Positions 1 through 5,917 of a stretch of 5,917 nucleotides of DNA are shown in pieces (the stretch's first letter is position 1; each line of letters begins with the position of its first letter). The DNA comes from Flavobacterium psychrophilum (GTDB lineage Bacteria > Bacteroidota > Bacteroidia > Flavobacteriales > Flavobacteriaceae): NCBI GenBank assembly GCA_945869365.1, contig CAMBOW010000097.1, positions 1-5,917 on the forward strand. Direction: 5' to 3'. Made by a program: the position numbers and the translations under genes. The notes beneath the pieces are model-generated. The model searched no databases. It worked only from the letters and a program-made list of their open reading frames with translations, and was not told where the DNA came from.

Positions 1-670
1 CATCCAAGACGGTGTCATTGGTGCAGATCTCGTGGTCGAAGCAGCTACAGAAAATGTAAACTTAAAATTAGATATCTTCAAAAAACTGAACGAATATTGC
101 AGTCATGATACCATTTTGGCCACCAATACCTCATCGATTTCAATTACCCAAATTGGCGCAGTGGTGGTTCATCCGGAACGCGTCATTGGGATGCACTTTA
201 TGAATCCGGTGCCGATTATGAAATTGGTCGAGATTATTCGCGGATACAACACCTCGGATGCCGTAACGCAAACCATCATGCAATTGTCTGAGCAACTAGG
301 CAAAGTACCCGTTGAAGTAAATGATTACCCTGGCTTTGTGGCAAACCGTATTTTAATGCCGATGATTAATGAATCCATCGAAACGCTATACAACGGCGTG
401 GCAGGAGTCTATGAAATTGATACGGTAATGAAATTGGGAATGGCTCATCCCATGGGACCCTTGCAATTAGCTGATTTTATTGGATTGGATGTATGTTTGG
501 CGATCTTGCATGTGATGTACGATGGATTTAAAAATCCTAAATATGCGCCATGTCCATTATTGGTGAATATGGTTCGCGCCGGGAAACTGGGCGTAAAATC
601 AGGAGAAGGATTTTATAATTATGCCGAAAGCAAAAAAGCCGAGAAAGTATCGGCGCAATTTTTGAAATAA
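1..670 (+). CDS. 3-hydroxybutyryl-CoA dehydrogenase family protein, 5'-truncated by the window edge
   Basis: NAD-dependent oxidation of a 3-hydroxyacyl-CoA to the 3-ketoacyl-CoA (or the reverse), cytosolic. The reading frame (codons from position 2) is open to the window edge. The first possible start, GTG at 32, lies inside the conserved ADLVVEAATEN segment and is not the true start. About 222 residues are visible against roughly 280-295 for the family, so the N-terminal GxGxxG nucleotide-binding loop is missing only because of the window. The family active site is intact: Ser in NTSS (codon 131-133), His in GMHFMNPVP (codon 194-196), Glu in KLVEII (codon 230-232) and Asn in FVANRI (codon 344-346). 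The C-terminal helical dimerisation domain follows, ending with the typical KSGEGFYNY. It matches the single-domain Hbd/PaaH/MmgB type, not the FadB fusion. Substrate chain length cannot be read from the sequence. The next gene starts 26 bases downstream on the same strand. Confidence 0.93.
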   Translation, partial: IQDGVIGADLVVEAATENVNLKLDIFKKLNEYCSHDTILATNTSSISITQIGAVVVHPERVIGMHFMNPVPIMKLVEIIRGYNTSDAVTQTIMQLSEQLGKVPVEVNDYPGFVANRILMPMINESIETLYNGVAGVYEIDTVMKLGMAHPMGPLQLADFIGLDVCLAILHVMYDGFKNPKYAPCPLLVNMVRAGKLGVKSGEGFYNYAESKKAEKVSAQFLK

Positions 671-696
671 TCGGCACTAGCCTCAACAAATCGCCT

Positions 697-1356
697 ATGT
701 CGATCGCGCAAAACTTGCATGCAATTCGCGCTTCTTTACCCCAAGAAGTGAGCTTGGTAGCGGTTTCTAAGACCAAACCAATTGCCGATTTGCAGGAAGC
801 GTACGCCGCAGGACAGCGCCTATTTGGAGAAAACAAAATTCAAGAAATGACCGAGAAATGGGAACACTTGCCCAAAGACATTTCTTGGCACATGATTGGC
901 CACGTGCAAAGCAACAAGGTGAAATTTATGGCGCCGTATGTGTCGCTCATACATGGAGTAGACCGACTATCGTTATTGGACGAAATCAACAAACAAGCGA
1001 CCAAAAACAACCGCATTATCAATTGTTTGTTGCAGGTGCACATCGCCCAAGAAGAAACCAAATTTGGCTTTGATGAACAAGAACTATTGGCTGCTTTTGA
1101 TGCCAATTCCTTTGCACCTTATTCCAACATCAATATAGCAGGATTAATGGGCATGGCTTCATTTACGTCTGATACCAACCAAATCAAAGCCGAATTTAAC
1201 CAACTGAAATCCCACTTTGATTCCTTGAAAAATAAACCAACTGCTCAAGTTAATTTGCAGATTTTATCGATGGGCATGAGCGGTGATTATGAACTGGCAA
1301 TTGCCTGTGGCAGCAACATGGTGCGGATTGGAAGTAGTATATTTGGCAATCGCTAA
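697..1356 (+). CDS. yggS: YggS/PLPBP family pyridoxal phosphate-binding protein
   Basis: This cytosolic PLP-binding protein has the alanine-racemase-like fold. The family is linked to vitamin B6 and amino/keto-acid homeostasis and has no established enzymatic reaction. At 219 aa it is a little shorter than E. coli YggS (about 234). The PLP lysine is Lys25 in LVAVSKTKP. Further family signatures are FGENKIQE (43-50), WHMIGHVQSNK (64-74), and the C-terminal phosphate-binding segment LSMGMSGDYELAIACGSNMV, continuing RIGSSIFGNR to the end. All expected blocks are present in order, so the gene appears intact. The ATG at 697 is chosen because it gives the usual short N-terminal helix before the first strand and no other ATG lies in frame nearby. 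No Shine-Dalgarno sequence is visible, as is usual in Bacteroidota. It lies between the dehydrogenase and the nuclease with short gaps, suggesting cotranscription. Confidence 0.95.
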   Translation: MSIAQNLHAIRASLPQEVSLVAVSKTKPIADLQEAYAAGQRLFGENKIQEMTEKWEHLPKDISWHMIGHVQSNKVKFMAPYVSLIHGVDRLSLLDEINKQATKNNRIINCLLQVHIAQEETKFGFDEQELLAAFDANSFAPYSNINIAGLMGMASFTSDTNQIKAEFNQLKSHFDSLKNKPTAQVNLQILSMGMSGDYELAIACGSNMVRIGSSIFGNR

Positions 1357-1374
1357 CAAATCAAAAAAAAAGAG
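1357..1374 (+). promoter_or_regulatory. A-rich leader before the GTG start of the nuclease
   Basis: This 18-base gap between the YggS-family stop and the nuclease start contains a run of nine A (1363-1371) followed by GAG and then GTG. There is no properly spaced Shine-Dalgarno sequence; the purine-rich AGAGG touches the start codon. In Bacteroidota, A/T-rich unstructured leaders commonly replace a Shine-Dalgarno, so this is a plausible initiation region and supports the GTG start. Its function is inferred. Confidence 0.35.
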
Positions 1375-2739
1375 GTGTACGCAATTTTAGATATAGAAAC
1401 TACGGGTGGCCAATTTAATGAAGAAGGCATTACCGAAATTGCGATATACAAACACGACGGCACCCAAATTGTGGACCAGTTCATTAGTTTGGTTAATCCG
1501 GAGAAACCCATACAACCTTTTGTGGTGAAACTCACGGGCATTAACAACGCCATGTTGCGCTCGGCTCCTAAGTTTCATGAAGTGGCCAAACGCATTATCG
1601 AAATTACCCAAGATTGCATACTAGTAGCCCACAACGCCGAGTTTGATTACCGAATTTTGCGTACCGAATTTCGCCGTTTGGGCTATCCCTTTGAATCCAA
1701 AACCATTTGCACGGTCGAACTTTCCAAACTACTCATCCCCGATCAAGAATCCTATAGCTTAGGCAAATTGGTCCGTGCGTTGGGAATTCCGATGGCCGAT
1801 AGACACCGCGCAAATGGAGACGCCTTGGCAACAACCAAATTGTTTCAGTTGTTGTTGGATAAAGACTTAGATAAAAACATCGTCAAAGAAGTGATAAAAA
1901 GCATCGTCGAAAAAGGAGTGAGCTCCAACTTGGCGATTCTATTAGACCGACTTCCTTCTCAAACTGGCGTGTATTATATGCACCGAAAAGACGGAAGTAT
2001 CTTATATATTGGCAAGAGTAAAAATATCAAAAAACGGGTCAATCAGCATTTTACAGGAATCACCAACAAGAGTAAAAAAATACAATTGGAAGTGTCCGAG
2101 GTGCGCTACGAAGAAACCGGCAGCGAATTGATTGCTCTGCTCAAAGAAAGCGACGAAATCAAGGTACACAAACCCATTCACAACCGTTCCCAACGTAAAA
2201 GTTTGTTTCAATGGGCCTTATATCCGGAACAAGATGCCGATGGGTATCTTCGTTTGTCGCTGCAAAAAACCGATTACCGCAAAAAAGAAATCACCTCGTT
2301 TGCCACCATACAAGACGCCAAAAACGGCTTGTTTCGCATCACTTCGCATTATAATTTGTGTCAAAAATACACCGGACTGTACGAAACCAAAGCCCATTGT
2401 TTTCAATACACCATTAGCGAATGTGACGGGGCCTGTATTGGGAAGATCGCTCCAGAAACCTACAATGCCCGTGTAGAAGATTTTATAGCCAAAAATAACT
2501 TTCATTCCAAAACTTTTGCGCTCGTTGATCGAGGTAGAAAAACAGGGGAACGCAGCGTAGTACTTATAGAAAACGGCATTTATAAAGGCTATGCTTTTGT
2601 CGATTTGAATTACCAAATCACCAACTTGGACATCTTAAAAACCCTTTTGATACCCATGCAAAATAACCGTGATACGCAAACCATTATTCAAGGCCATTTG
2701 CGACGCAACCCCAATATGAAAATTATTTCCTATTCATGA
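1375..2739 (+). CDS. DEDDh 3'-5' exonuclease / GIY-YIG (Cho/UvrC-like) fusion nuclease
   Basis: Probable DNA repair or processing nuclease of 454 aa with three modules. Residues 1-170 are a DnaQ-type DEDDh exonuclease: Asp6 and Glu8 in DIETTGG, Asp91 in HNAEFD, His144 and Asp149 in DRHRANGD, so all five catalytic positions are present. Residues about 193-268 are a GIY-YIG nuclease: GVYYM (198-202), LYIGKS (210-215), Arg221 and the metal-binding-type Glu258 in ALLKESDEIK. Residues about 325-375 resemble the cysteine-rich segment of UvrC and Cho, with Cys329, Cys342, Cys350 and Cys354 at spacings like the four Fe-S ligands reported for UvrC. The last 80 residues are unassigned. UvrC's RNase H-like second nuclease and HhH tail are absent. 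The start is GTG: translation from it gives the family-typical MYAILDIETTGG, and no ATG lies between it and the upstream in-frame stop. It is usually annotated as an exonuclease or Pol III epsilon-like protein, but it is not the replicative epsilon subunit. The stop overlaps the miaA start (ATGA). Confidence 0.9.
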   Translation: MYAILDIETTGGQFNEEGITEIAIYKHDGTQIVDQFISLVNPEKPIQPFVVKLTGINNAMLRSAPKFHEVAKRIIEITQDCILVAHNAEFDYRILRTEFRRLGYPFESKTICTVELSKLLIPDQESYSLGKLVRALGIPMADRHRANGDALATTKLFQLLLDKDLDKNIVKEVIKSIVEKGVSSNLAILLDRLPSQTGVYYMHRKDGSILYIGKSKNIKKRVNQHFTGITNKSKKIQLEVSEVRYEETGSELIALLKESDEIKVHKPIHNRSQRKSLFQWALYPEQDADGYLRLSLQKTDYRKKEITSFATIQDAKNGLFRITSHYNLCQKYTGLYETKAHCFQYTISECDGACIGKIAPETYNARVEDFIAKNNFHSKTFALVDRGRKTGERSVVLIENGIYKGYAFVDLNYQITNLDILKTLLIPMQNNRDTQTIIQGHLRRNPNMKIISYS

Positions 2740-3656
2740 ATTACCTGATTGTTGTTGTTGGACCTACTGCAATTGGCAAAACCGCACACAGCATAGCCTT
2801 GGCGCAAGCGTTAGGTTGTGAAATACTTTCCTGTGACAGCCGTCAATTTTACAAAGAAATGTGCATTGGGACGGCAGTTCCTGAACCCGATGAATTGGCT
2901 GCTGCGCCGCATCATTTTATTCAACACAAATCTATTCGTGAATCCTACAATGTAGGTGAATTTGAAAAAGAGGCCATTGCCAAATTGGATGAACTTTATA
3001 CCAAATCAAATACAGCCATTTTGGTAGGCGGTTCGGGTTTGTATGTGGATGCTGTATTGTATGGTTTGGATACTTTCCCTCCTATTGAGGTATCCATCCG
3101 CGAGTCAATTCAAGCGCACTATGCCGCACAAGGAATTGAATACCTACAAAACGAATTGAAACGCTTGGACCCTGCATATTATCAAACTATACAAACTGAA
3201 AATCCGCAAACCCTACAAAACCCGCAGCGTTTGATGCGATTTGTGGAGGTGTGTGTAGGAACTAAAAAACCTTATTCGAGTTTTTTACAGCAAGTAAGCG
3301 TTATTCGAAACTTCACCCCAATTCTCATCGGACTCGATGCTCCGCGTGAAGTACTTTACGAACGCATTAATTTGCGCGTGGATCAGATGATGGAAAAAGG
3401 ATTAGTACAAGAAGTAACTACACTTCTAGCCGAGCAAGATAACAATGCATTACAAACCGTAGGCTACAAAGAATTGTTTGCCCATCTCAATAGAAACTGC
3501 TCCTTATCTGAAGCCGTAGATGCCATCAAACAAAACACACGGCGCTATGCCAAGCGTCAACTTACTTGGTTTAAGCGGAATCCCTCTACACAATGGTTTG
3601 ACTACCAATCGACTACATCGACTTTATTGGACTATATCAACACCCTTAGGAACTAA
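2736..3656 (+). CDS. miaA: tRNA dimethylallyltransferase MiaA
   Basis: Transfers the dimethylallyl group from DMAPP to N6 of adenosine 37 in tRNAs that read codons starting with U, giving i6A37. It is cytosolic. The protein is 306 aa, normal for the family. Visible motifs are the P-loop GPTAIGKT (9-16), CDSRQFYKEM with Asp34 as the probable catalytic base and Gln37 of the A37-recognition strand, GTAVPEPDE, the HHFI segment, VGGSGLYVDA (97-106) in the DMAPP/tRNA channel, NPQRLMRFVEV before the insertion domain, and the C-terminal VGYKE followed by NTRRYAKRQLTWF that contacts tRNA. Nothing essential is missing. The ATG overlaps the preceding stop as ATGA, so translation is probably coupled to the nuclease gene. 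The thioesterase gene follows after 7 bases. Confidence 0.97.
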   Translation: MNYLIVVVGPTAIGKTAHSIALAQALGCEILSCDSRQFYKEMCIGTAVPEPDELAAAPHHFIQHKSIRESYNVGEFEKEAIAKLDELYTKSNTAILVGGSGLYVDAVLYGLDTFPPIEVSIRESIQAHYAAQGIEYLQNELKRLDPAYYQTIQTENPQTLQNPQRLMRFVEVCVGTKKPYSSFLQQVSVIRNFTPILIGLDAPREVLYERINLRVDQMMEKGLVQEVTTLLAEQDNNALQTVGYKELFAHLNRNCSLSEAVDAIKQNTRRYAKRQLTWFKRNPSTQWFDYQSTTSTLLDYINTLRN

Positions 3657-3663
3657 TTTGACT

Positions 3664-4407
3664 ATGCCCATCGCCGACAACTTTACTTCTGTATTTCAAA
3701 AAGATTGGGAAATTAATTTTACCCTATGTGATCCCGACGGAAAACTAAAATATCCCGATTTGTGTAATTTATTACAACTCACAGCTGCCGAACACGCCGA
3801 AATGGGTGGCATAAGTTTTAGCGACATGCAAGTGCATAATCAGGCTTGGGTATTGAGCAGAATGCGGGTTGAAATAGAAAAAATGCCGCGTTGGAGAGAT
3901 GAAATCAGCATTAAAACCTGGATTGTGTCTTTAGAAAATTCGCGGTCCATTCGCGCCATGGAAGTGTACTTAGACGGTATAAAAATAATCGGTGTCGAAA
4001 GTTTTTGGGCGGTATTCAACACGCAAACTCGCCGGCCTGAAAACTTGGCTTTACCACACGAACACTATGAAAAGTATGAGCAAAATAGAGGAACGATTTT
4101 ACCGTTTAGCAAAATTGATCAACCTACCGCTTCCGAATTAACAGCCAAAAGAAGAGTTCAATGGTCTGATTTAGACATTGTCAATCACGTAAATAACGTA
4201 AAATACCTGGAATGGTGTTTGGATGCTATATCCGATAAATGCAGCAAAACTAGAGGGATTCGGGTATTGGAAATGAATTTCTTGAGCGAATTGAATTTAC
4301 ACGAAGAAGTGGACATTCAGGTTGCAACGACCAATAACGGGCAACAAACCTTTTCGGTTATCAAAGACCAAAAGCTATGCTATTTGGCACAAGTGGATTG
4401 GAATTAA
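3664..4407 (+). CDS. Acyl-ACP thioesterase (FatA/FatB-like, double hotdog)
   Basis: Hydrolyses acyl-acyl carrier protein to free fatty acid and ACP; cytosolic. At 247 aa it has the length of the bacterial double-hotdog acyl-ACP thioesterases. The N-terminal hotdog (about 10-135) carries the typical DPDGKLKYPDL strand, the LLQLTAAEHAE helix and the AWVLSRMRVEI strand, then KTWI and ESFWAVFNTQTRRP. The C-terminal hotdog (about 150-247) carries WSDLDIVNHVNNVKYLEW (167-184), with Asp171 and His175 matching the plant FatB catalytic Asp and His, and Glu209 in FLSELNLHEE matching the catalytic Glu. The Cys next to that Glu in plants is Leu here. At the position of the plant Asn in DLDMNQH there is Val173, with Asn one residue later. 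ATG 3664 is preferred; a start at 3520 would overlap miaA by 137 bases and add non-homologous residues, while TTG 3658 is a minor alternative. Chain-length preference is unknown. It is the last gene of the + strand series. Confidence 0.92.
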   Translation: MPIADNFTSVFQKDWEINFTLCDPDGKLKYPDLCNLLQLTAAEHAEMGGISFSDMQVHNQAWVLSRMRVEIEKMPRWRDEISIKTWIVSLENSRSIRAMEVYLDGIKIIGVESFWAVFNTQTRRPENLALPHEHYEKYEQNRGTILPFSKIDQPTASELTAKRRVQWSDLDIVNHVNNVKYLEWCLDAISDKCSKTRGIRVLEMNFLSELNLHEEVDIQVATTNNGQQTFSVIKDQKLCYLAQVDWN

Positions 4408-4433
4408 AAAAGGCCTCAATTTCTTGAAGCCTT
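4404..4433 (-). terminator. Intrinsic terminator between convergent operons
   Basis: An inverted repeat with arms 4410-4419 (AAGGCCTCAA) and 4424-4433 (TTGAAGCCTT) and a four-base loop. Read on the - strand, all ten positions pair (one as G-U) and the stem runs directly into six U (complement of 4406-4411), a good intrinsic terminator for the response-regulator transcript, whose stop codon ends at 4439. Read on the + strand, the same stem has a C-A mismatch and is followed by AGTTGTT with no real U-run, so it would act weakly for the thioesterase end. Confidence 0.75.
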
Positions 4434-4438
4434 AGTTG

Positions 4439-5149
4439 TTAGGATTTATTTTTAATCACCAGTCGGAAACCTTCGCCGTGTATGTTCAAGATTTCAACGT
4501 TTTCGTCAACTTTTAAGTACTTGCGCAATTTGGCAATGTACACATCCATACTTCGTGAAGTAAAGTAATTATCGTCCCGCCAAATTTTGGTGAGGGCCAA
4601 TTCTCTGGGCATCAAATCATTTTCGAATATGGCCAACATTTTAAGCAACTCGTTTTCTTTGGGAGACAATTTTATAGGTTCCTCATTTTTATAGGTCAAG
4701 AAACGCAATTTGGCATTGAGGTGAAGAGAACCAATTTGAAACTCAAACTTCGCCGGCTCTGATTTTACATCGGTTGATTTGCGTTGTATAATGGCCTTGA
4801 TTTTTAACAACAATACTTCCGAATCGAAGGGTTTGTTTAAATAATCATCGGCACCCACTTTATAGCCCTTTAACACATCTTCTTTCATGGACTTAGCGGT
4901 CAAGAAAATGATTGGCACTTCCTTGTTTTTCTCGCGGATCTCTTTGGCCAACGTATAGCCGTCTTTATATGGCATCATGACATCGAGAATGCAAAGATCA
5001 TAGGTGTCTTTTTTGAATTTCTCGAACCCTTCCATGCCGTTTTTCGCTAAAACAACGTCAAAATCGTTTAGCATTAAGTAGTCTTTTAAGATGGATCCAA
5101 AATTTTGATCATCTTCAACCAATAGAATTTTTTTATTTGTCGTTTCCAT
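4439..5149 (-). CDS. rprY: RprY-like OmpR-family response regulator
   Basis: DNA-binding response regulator of a two-component system, cytosolic, 236 aa. The receiver domain (about 7-120) has the acidic pocket Glu12-Asp13-Asp14 in LLVEDD, the phosphoacceptor Asp56 in LCILDVMMPYKDG, Thr84 in FLTAK and Lys106 in DDYLNKPF, so it should be phosphorylatable. The C-terminal winged helix (about 135-232) contains KLSPKENELLKML, the recognition helix SRSMDVYIAKLRKYL and the wing ILNIHGEGFRLV. The start METTNKKILLVEDD is typical of Bacteroidota RprY proteins. RprX/RprY was described in Bacteroides fragilis; the symbol here is by resemblance, and target genes cannot be deduced. It lies 11 bases downstream of its kinase gene, too close for a separate promoter to be obvious, and is followed by the terminator shared with the convergent operon. 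Confidence 0.93.
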   Translation of the reverse strand: METTNKKILLVEDDQNFGSILKDYLMLNDFDVVLAKNGMEGFEKFKKDTYDLCILDVMMPYKDGYTLAKEIREKNKEVPIIFLTAKSMKEDVLKGYKVGADDYLNKPFDSEVLLLKIKAIIQRKSTDVKSEPAKFEFQIGSLHLNAKLRFLTYKNEEPIKLSPKENELLKMLAIFENDLMPRELALTKIWRDDNYFTSRSMDVYIAKLRKYLKVDENVEILNIHGEGFRLVIKNKS

Positions 5150-5160
5150 ACTAGTATAGT

Positions 5161-5917
5161 TTAATTTATTAGGGGAATTTTAATGATAAATGTACTTCCT
5201 TTTCCTTTTTCGCTCTCGACGAAAATTTGTGCATTGTGGTCGTCCAAAATGCTTTTCACGTAGGCCAAACCTAATCCATGGCCCTTTACATTGTGAATAT
5301 CTCCGGTGTGTTCCCGGTAGAATTTTTCGAAAATGCGCTTTTGTGCAGCCTTGCTCATGCCTAAGCCCTTGTCGGTAATTTTTACCACTACGTAATCTTT
5401 TACGTTTTCAGAAACGATGGTAATGTCGGGGTTTTCGGTCGAGTATTTAATCGCATTGTCCAGAATGTTCACCAAGACATTGGTAAAATGGACATCATTC
5501 ACCAAAACAGTAGTGCGCGTGGCGTCTAATGCTGTGGTGATAGTTCCTTCTCGATCTTCAATAATTAAATGAACGTGTTCGATGGCCTCGTTGATGAGTT
5601 CGTGTATGTTGTAATTTTCTTTTTTAATTTCTAATTCACGTTTTTCCAAACGGGAAATGCGCAATACGTTTTCTACCTGGGCATGCATGCGTTTGTTTTC
5701 ATCCCGGATCATTTGCAAATAACGCGCCACTTTCTCCTCATCATGAATCACCTTTGGATTTTTAATCGCATCTAAGGCGAGGTTTATTGTAGCAATAGGC
5801 GTTTTGAATTCGTGGGTCATGTTGTTGATAAAATCGGTTTTGATTTCAGAAATCTGGCGTTGACGAATTAACTGATTTAAAGCACTGCTGTAGGCAATGA
5901 TAATAATTAAAGTAAAA
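5161..5917 (-). CDS. rprX: Sensor histidine kinase (RprX-like), N-terminus outside the window
   Basis: Membrane-anchored histidine kinase, partner of the adjacent response regulator. The frame stays open to the window edge, giving 251 visible residues (numbered from the first complete codon). Residues 1-13 (FTLIIIIAYSSAL) look like the end of a transmembrane helix, followed by a short charged linker and the HisKA domain with phosphoacceptor His35 in NNMTHEFKTPIATI (codon 5812-5814). The ATP-binding HATPase_c domain has the N box VNILDNAIKYS (Asn154), the G1 box DKGLGM (Asp182), the F box IFEKFYR, the G2 box GHGLGL (212-217) and GKGSTF near the C-terminus. All catalytic motifs are present. The sensor region and true start lie beyond the window; the ATG at 5820 is only the Met of the H box. 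The symbol rests on pairing with the RprY-like regulator and is less certain than the kinase assignment. Confidence 0.92.
   Translation of the reverse strand, partial: FTLIIIIAYSSALNQLIRQRQISEIKTDFINNMTHEFKTPIATINLALDAIKNPKVIHDEEKVARYLQMIRDENKRMHAQVENVLRISRLEKRELEIKKENYNIHELINEAIEHVHLIIEDREGTITTALDATRTTVLVNDVHFTNVLVNILDNAIKYSTENPDITIVSENVKDYVVVKITDKGLGMSKAAQKRIFEKFYREHTGDIHNVKGHGLGLAYVKSILDDHNAQIFVESEKGKGSTFIIKIPLIN

Noticed and set aside
32..34. GTG as the start of the dehydrogenase
   Set aside because: The frame is open upstream and the residues before it (IQDGVIGADL) continue the family's conserved sequence, so the true start is outside the window.
537..1106. Minus-strand open frames at 537-836 and 840-1106
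   Set aside because: Both are antisense shadows of the dehydrogenase and yggS coding sequences, with no family features.
1375..1884. Replicative DNA polymerase III epsilon subunit (dnaQ)
   Set aside because: The exonuclease domain matches DnaQ in fold and motifs, but it is fused to GIY-YIG and UvrC-like regions and lacks an evident polymerase clamp-binding tail, so a repair or processing role is more likely.
2132..2616. Alternative-frame open frames on both strands inside the nuclease gene (2132-2476 + and 2218-2616 -)
   Set aside because: They lie entirely within a well-supported coding region, show no recognisable motifs, and have the composition expected of shadow frames.
3520..3663. N-terminal extension of the thioesterase starting at ATG 3520
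   Set aside because: It would overlap the end of miaA by 137 bases, the extra residues do not resemble thioesterase sequence, and the ATG at 3664 gives the normal family length.
5190..5378. Small + strand open frame of 62 codons within the kinase gene
   Set aside because: It is antisense to the conserved HATPase_c motifs, rich in Arg, Cys and Phe as expected of a shadow frame, and has no supporting context.
5818..5820. ATG as the start of the histidine kinase
   Set aside because: This Met is inside the conserved H box (NNMTHEF). The frame continues upstream without a stop through a linker and transmembrane segment to the window edge, so the gene is simply cut by the window.

Overview
The window looks like ordinary chromosome from a member of the Bacteroidota, most likely a Flavobacteriaceae species. 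The evidence is the AT-leaning composition, the lack of recognisable Shine-Dalgarno sequences before most starts, an RprY-type response regulator, a stand-alone bacterial FatA-like acyl-ACP thioesterase, and a DEDDh exonuclease/GIY-YIG fusion that I associate with flavobacteria. This assignment is from pattern memory; no database search was possible.

Layout. Positions 1-4407 hold five genes on the + strand, tightly packed and all in the same direction: the 3' three quarters of a 3-hydroxybutyryl-CoA dehydrogenase-type gene, a YggS/PLPBP-family PLP-binding protein, a three-module nuclease (DEDDh exonuclease, GIY-YIG, UvrC-like four-cysteine region), the tRNA dimethylallyltransferase MiaA, and an acyl-ACP thioesterase. 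The gaps are 26, 18, -4 and 7 bases, so one transcript could cover all five; no promoter is visible inside the series. Positions 4439-5917 hold two genes on the - strand, a membrane-anchored sensor histidine kinase (5' end outside the window) followed 11 bases later by its OmpR-type response regulator. The two blocks converge on a 31-base gap that contains an inverted repeat. The repeat is a good intrinsic terminator for the - strand and a weaker one for the + strand.

How the genes fit together. The kinase and regulator form a two-component pair. The + strand genes do not form one obvious pathway: they cover acyl-CoA metabolism, PLP homeostasis, DNA processing or repair, tRNA A37 modification and fatty-acid release. 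They look like a compact housekeeping run, not a specialised system. There are no RNA genes, mobile elements, CRISPR arrays or large repeats that I can support, and no gene-free stretch longer than 31 bases.

I found no convincing previously undescribed system. The points most worth a second look are the nuclease, which combines an exonuclease with a Cho/UvrC-like incision module and a complete set of putative Fe-S cysteines, and an active-site register difference in the thioesterase.
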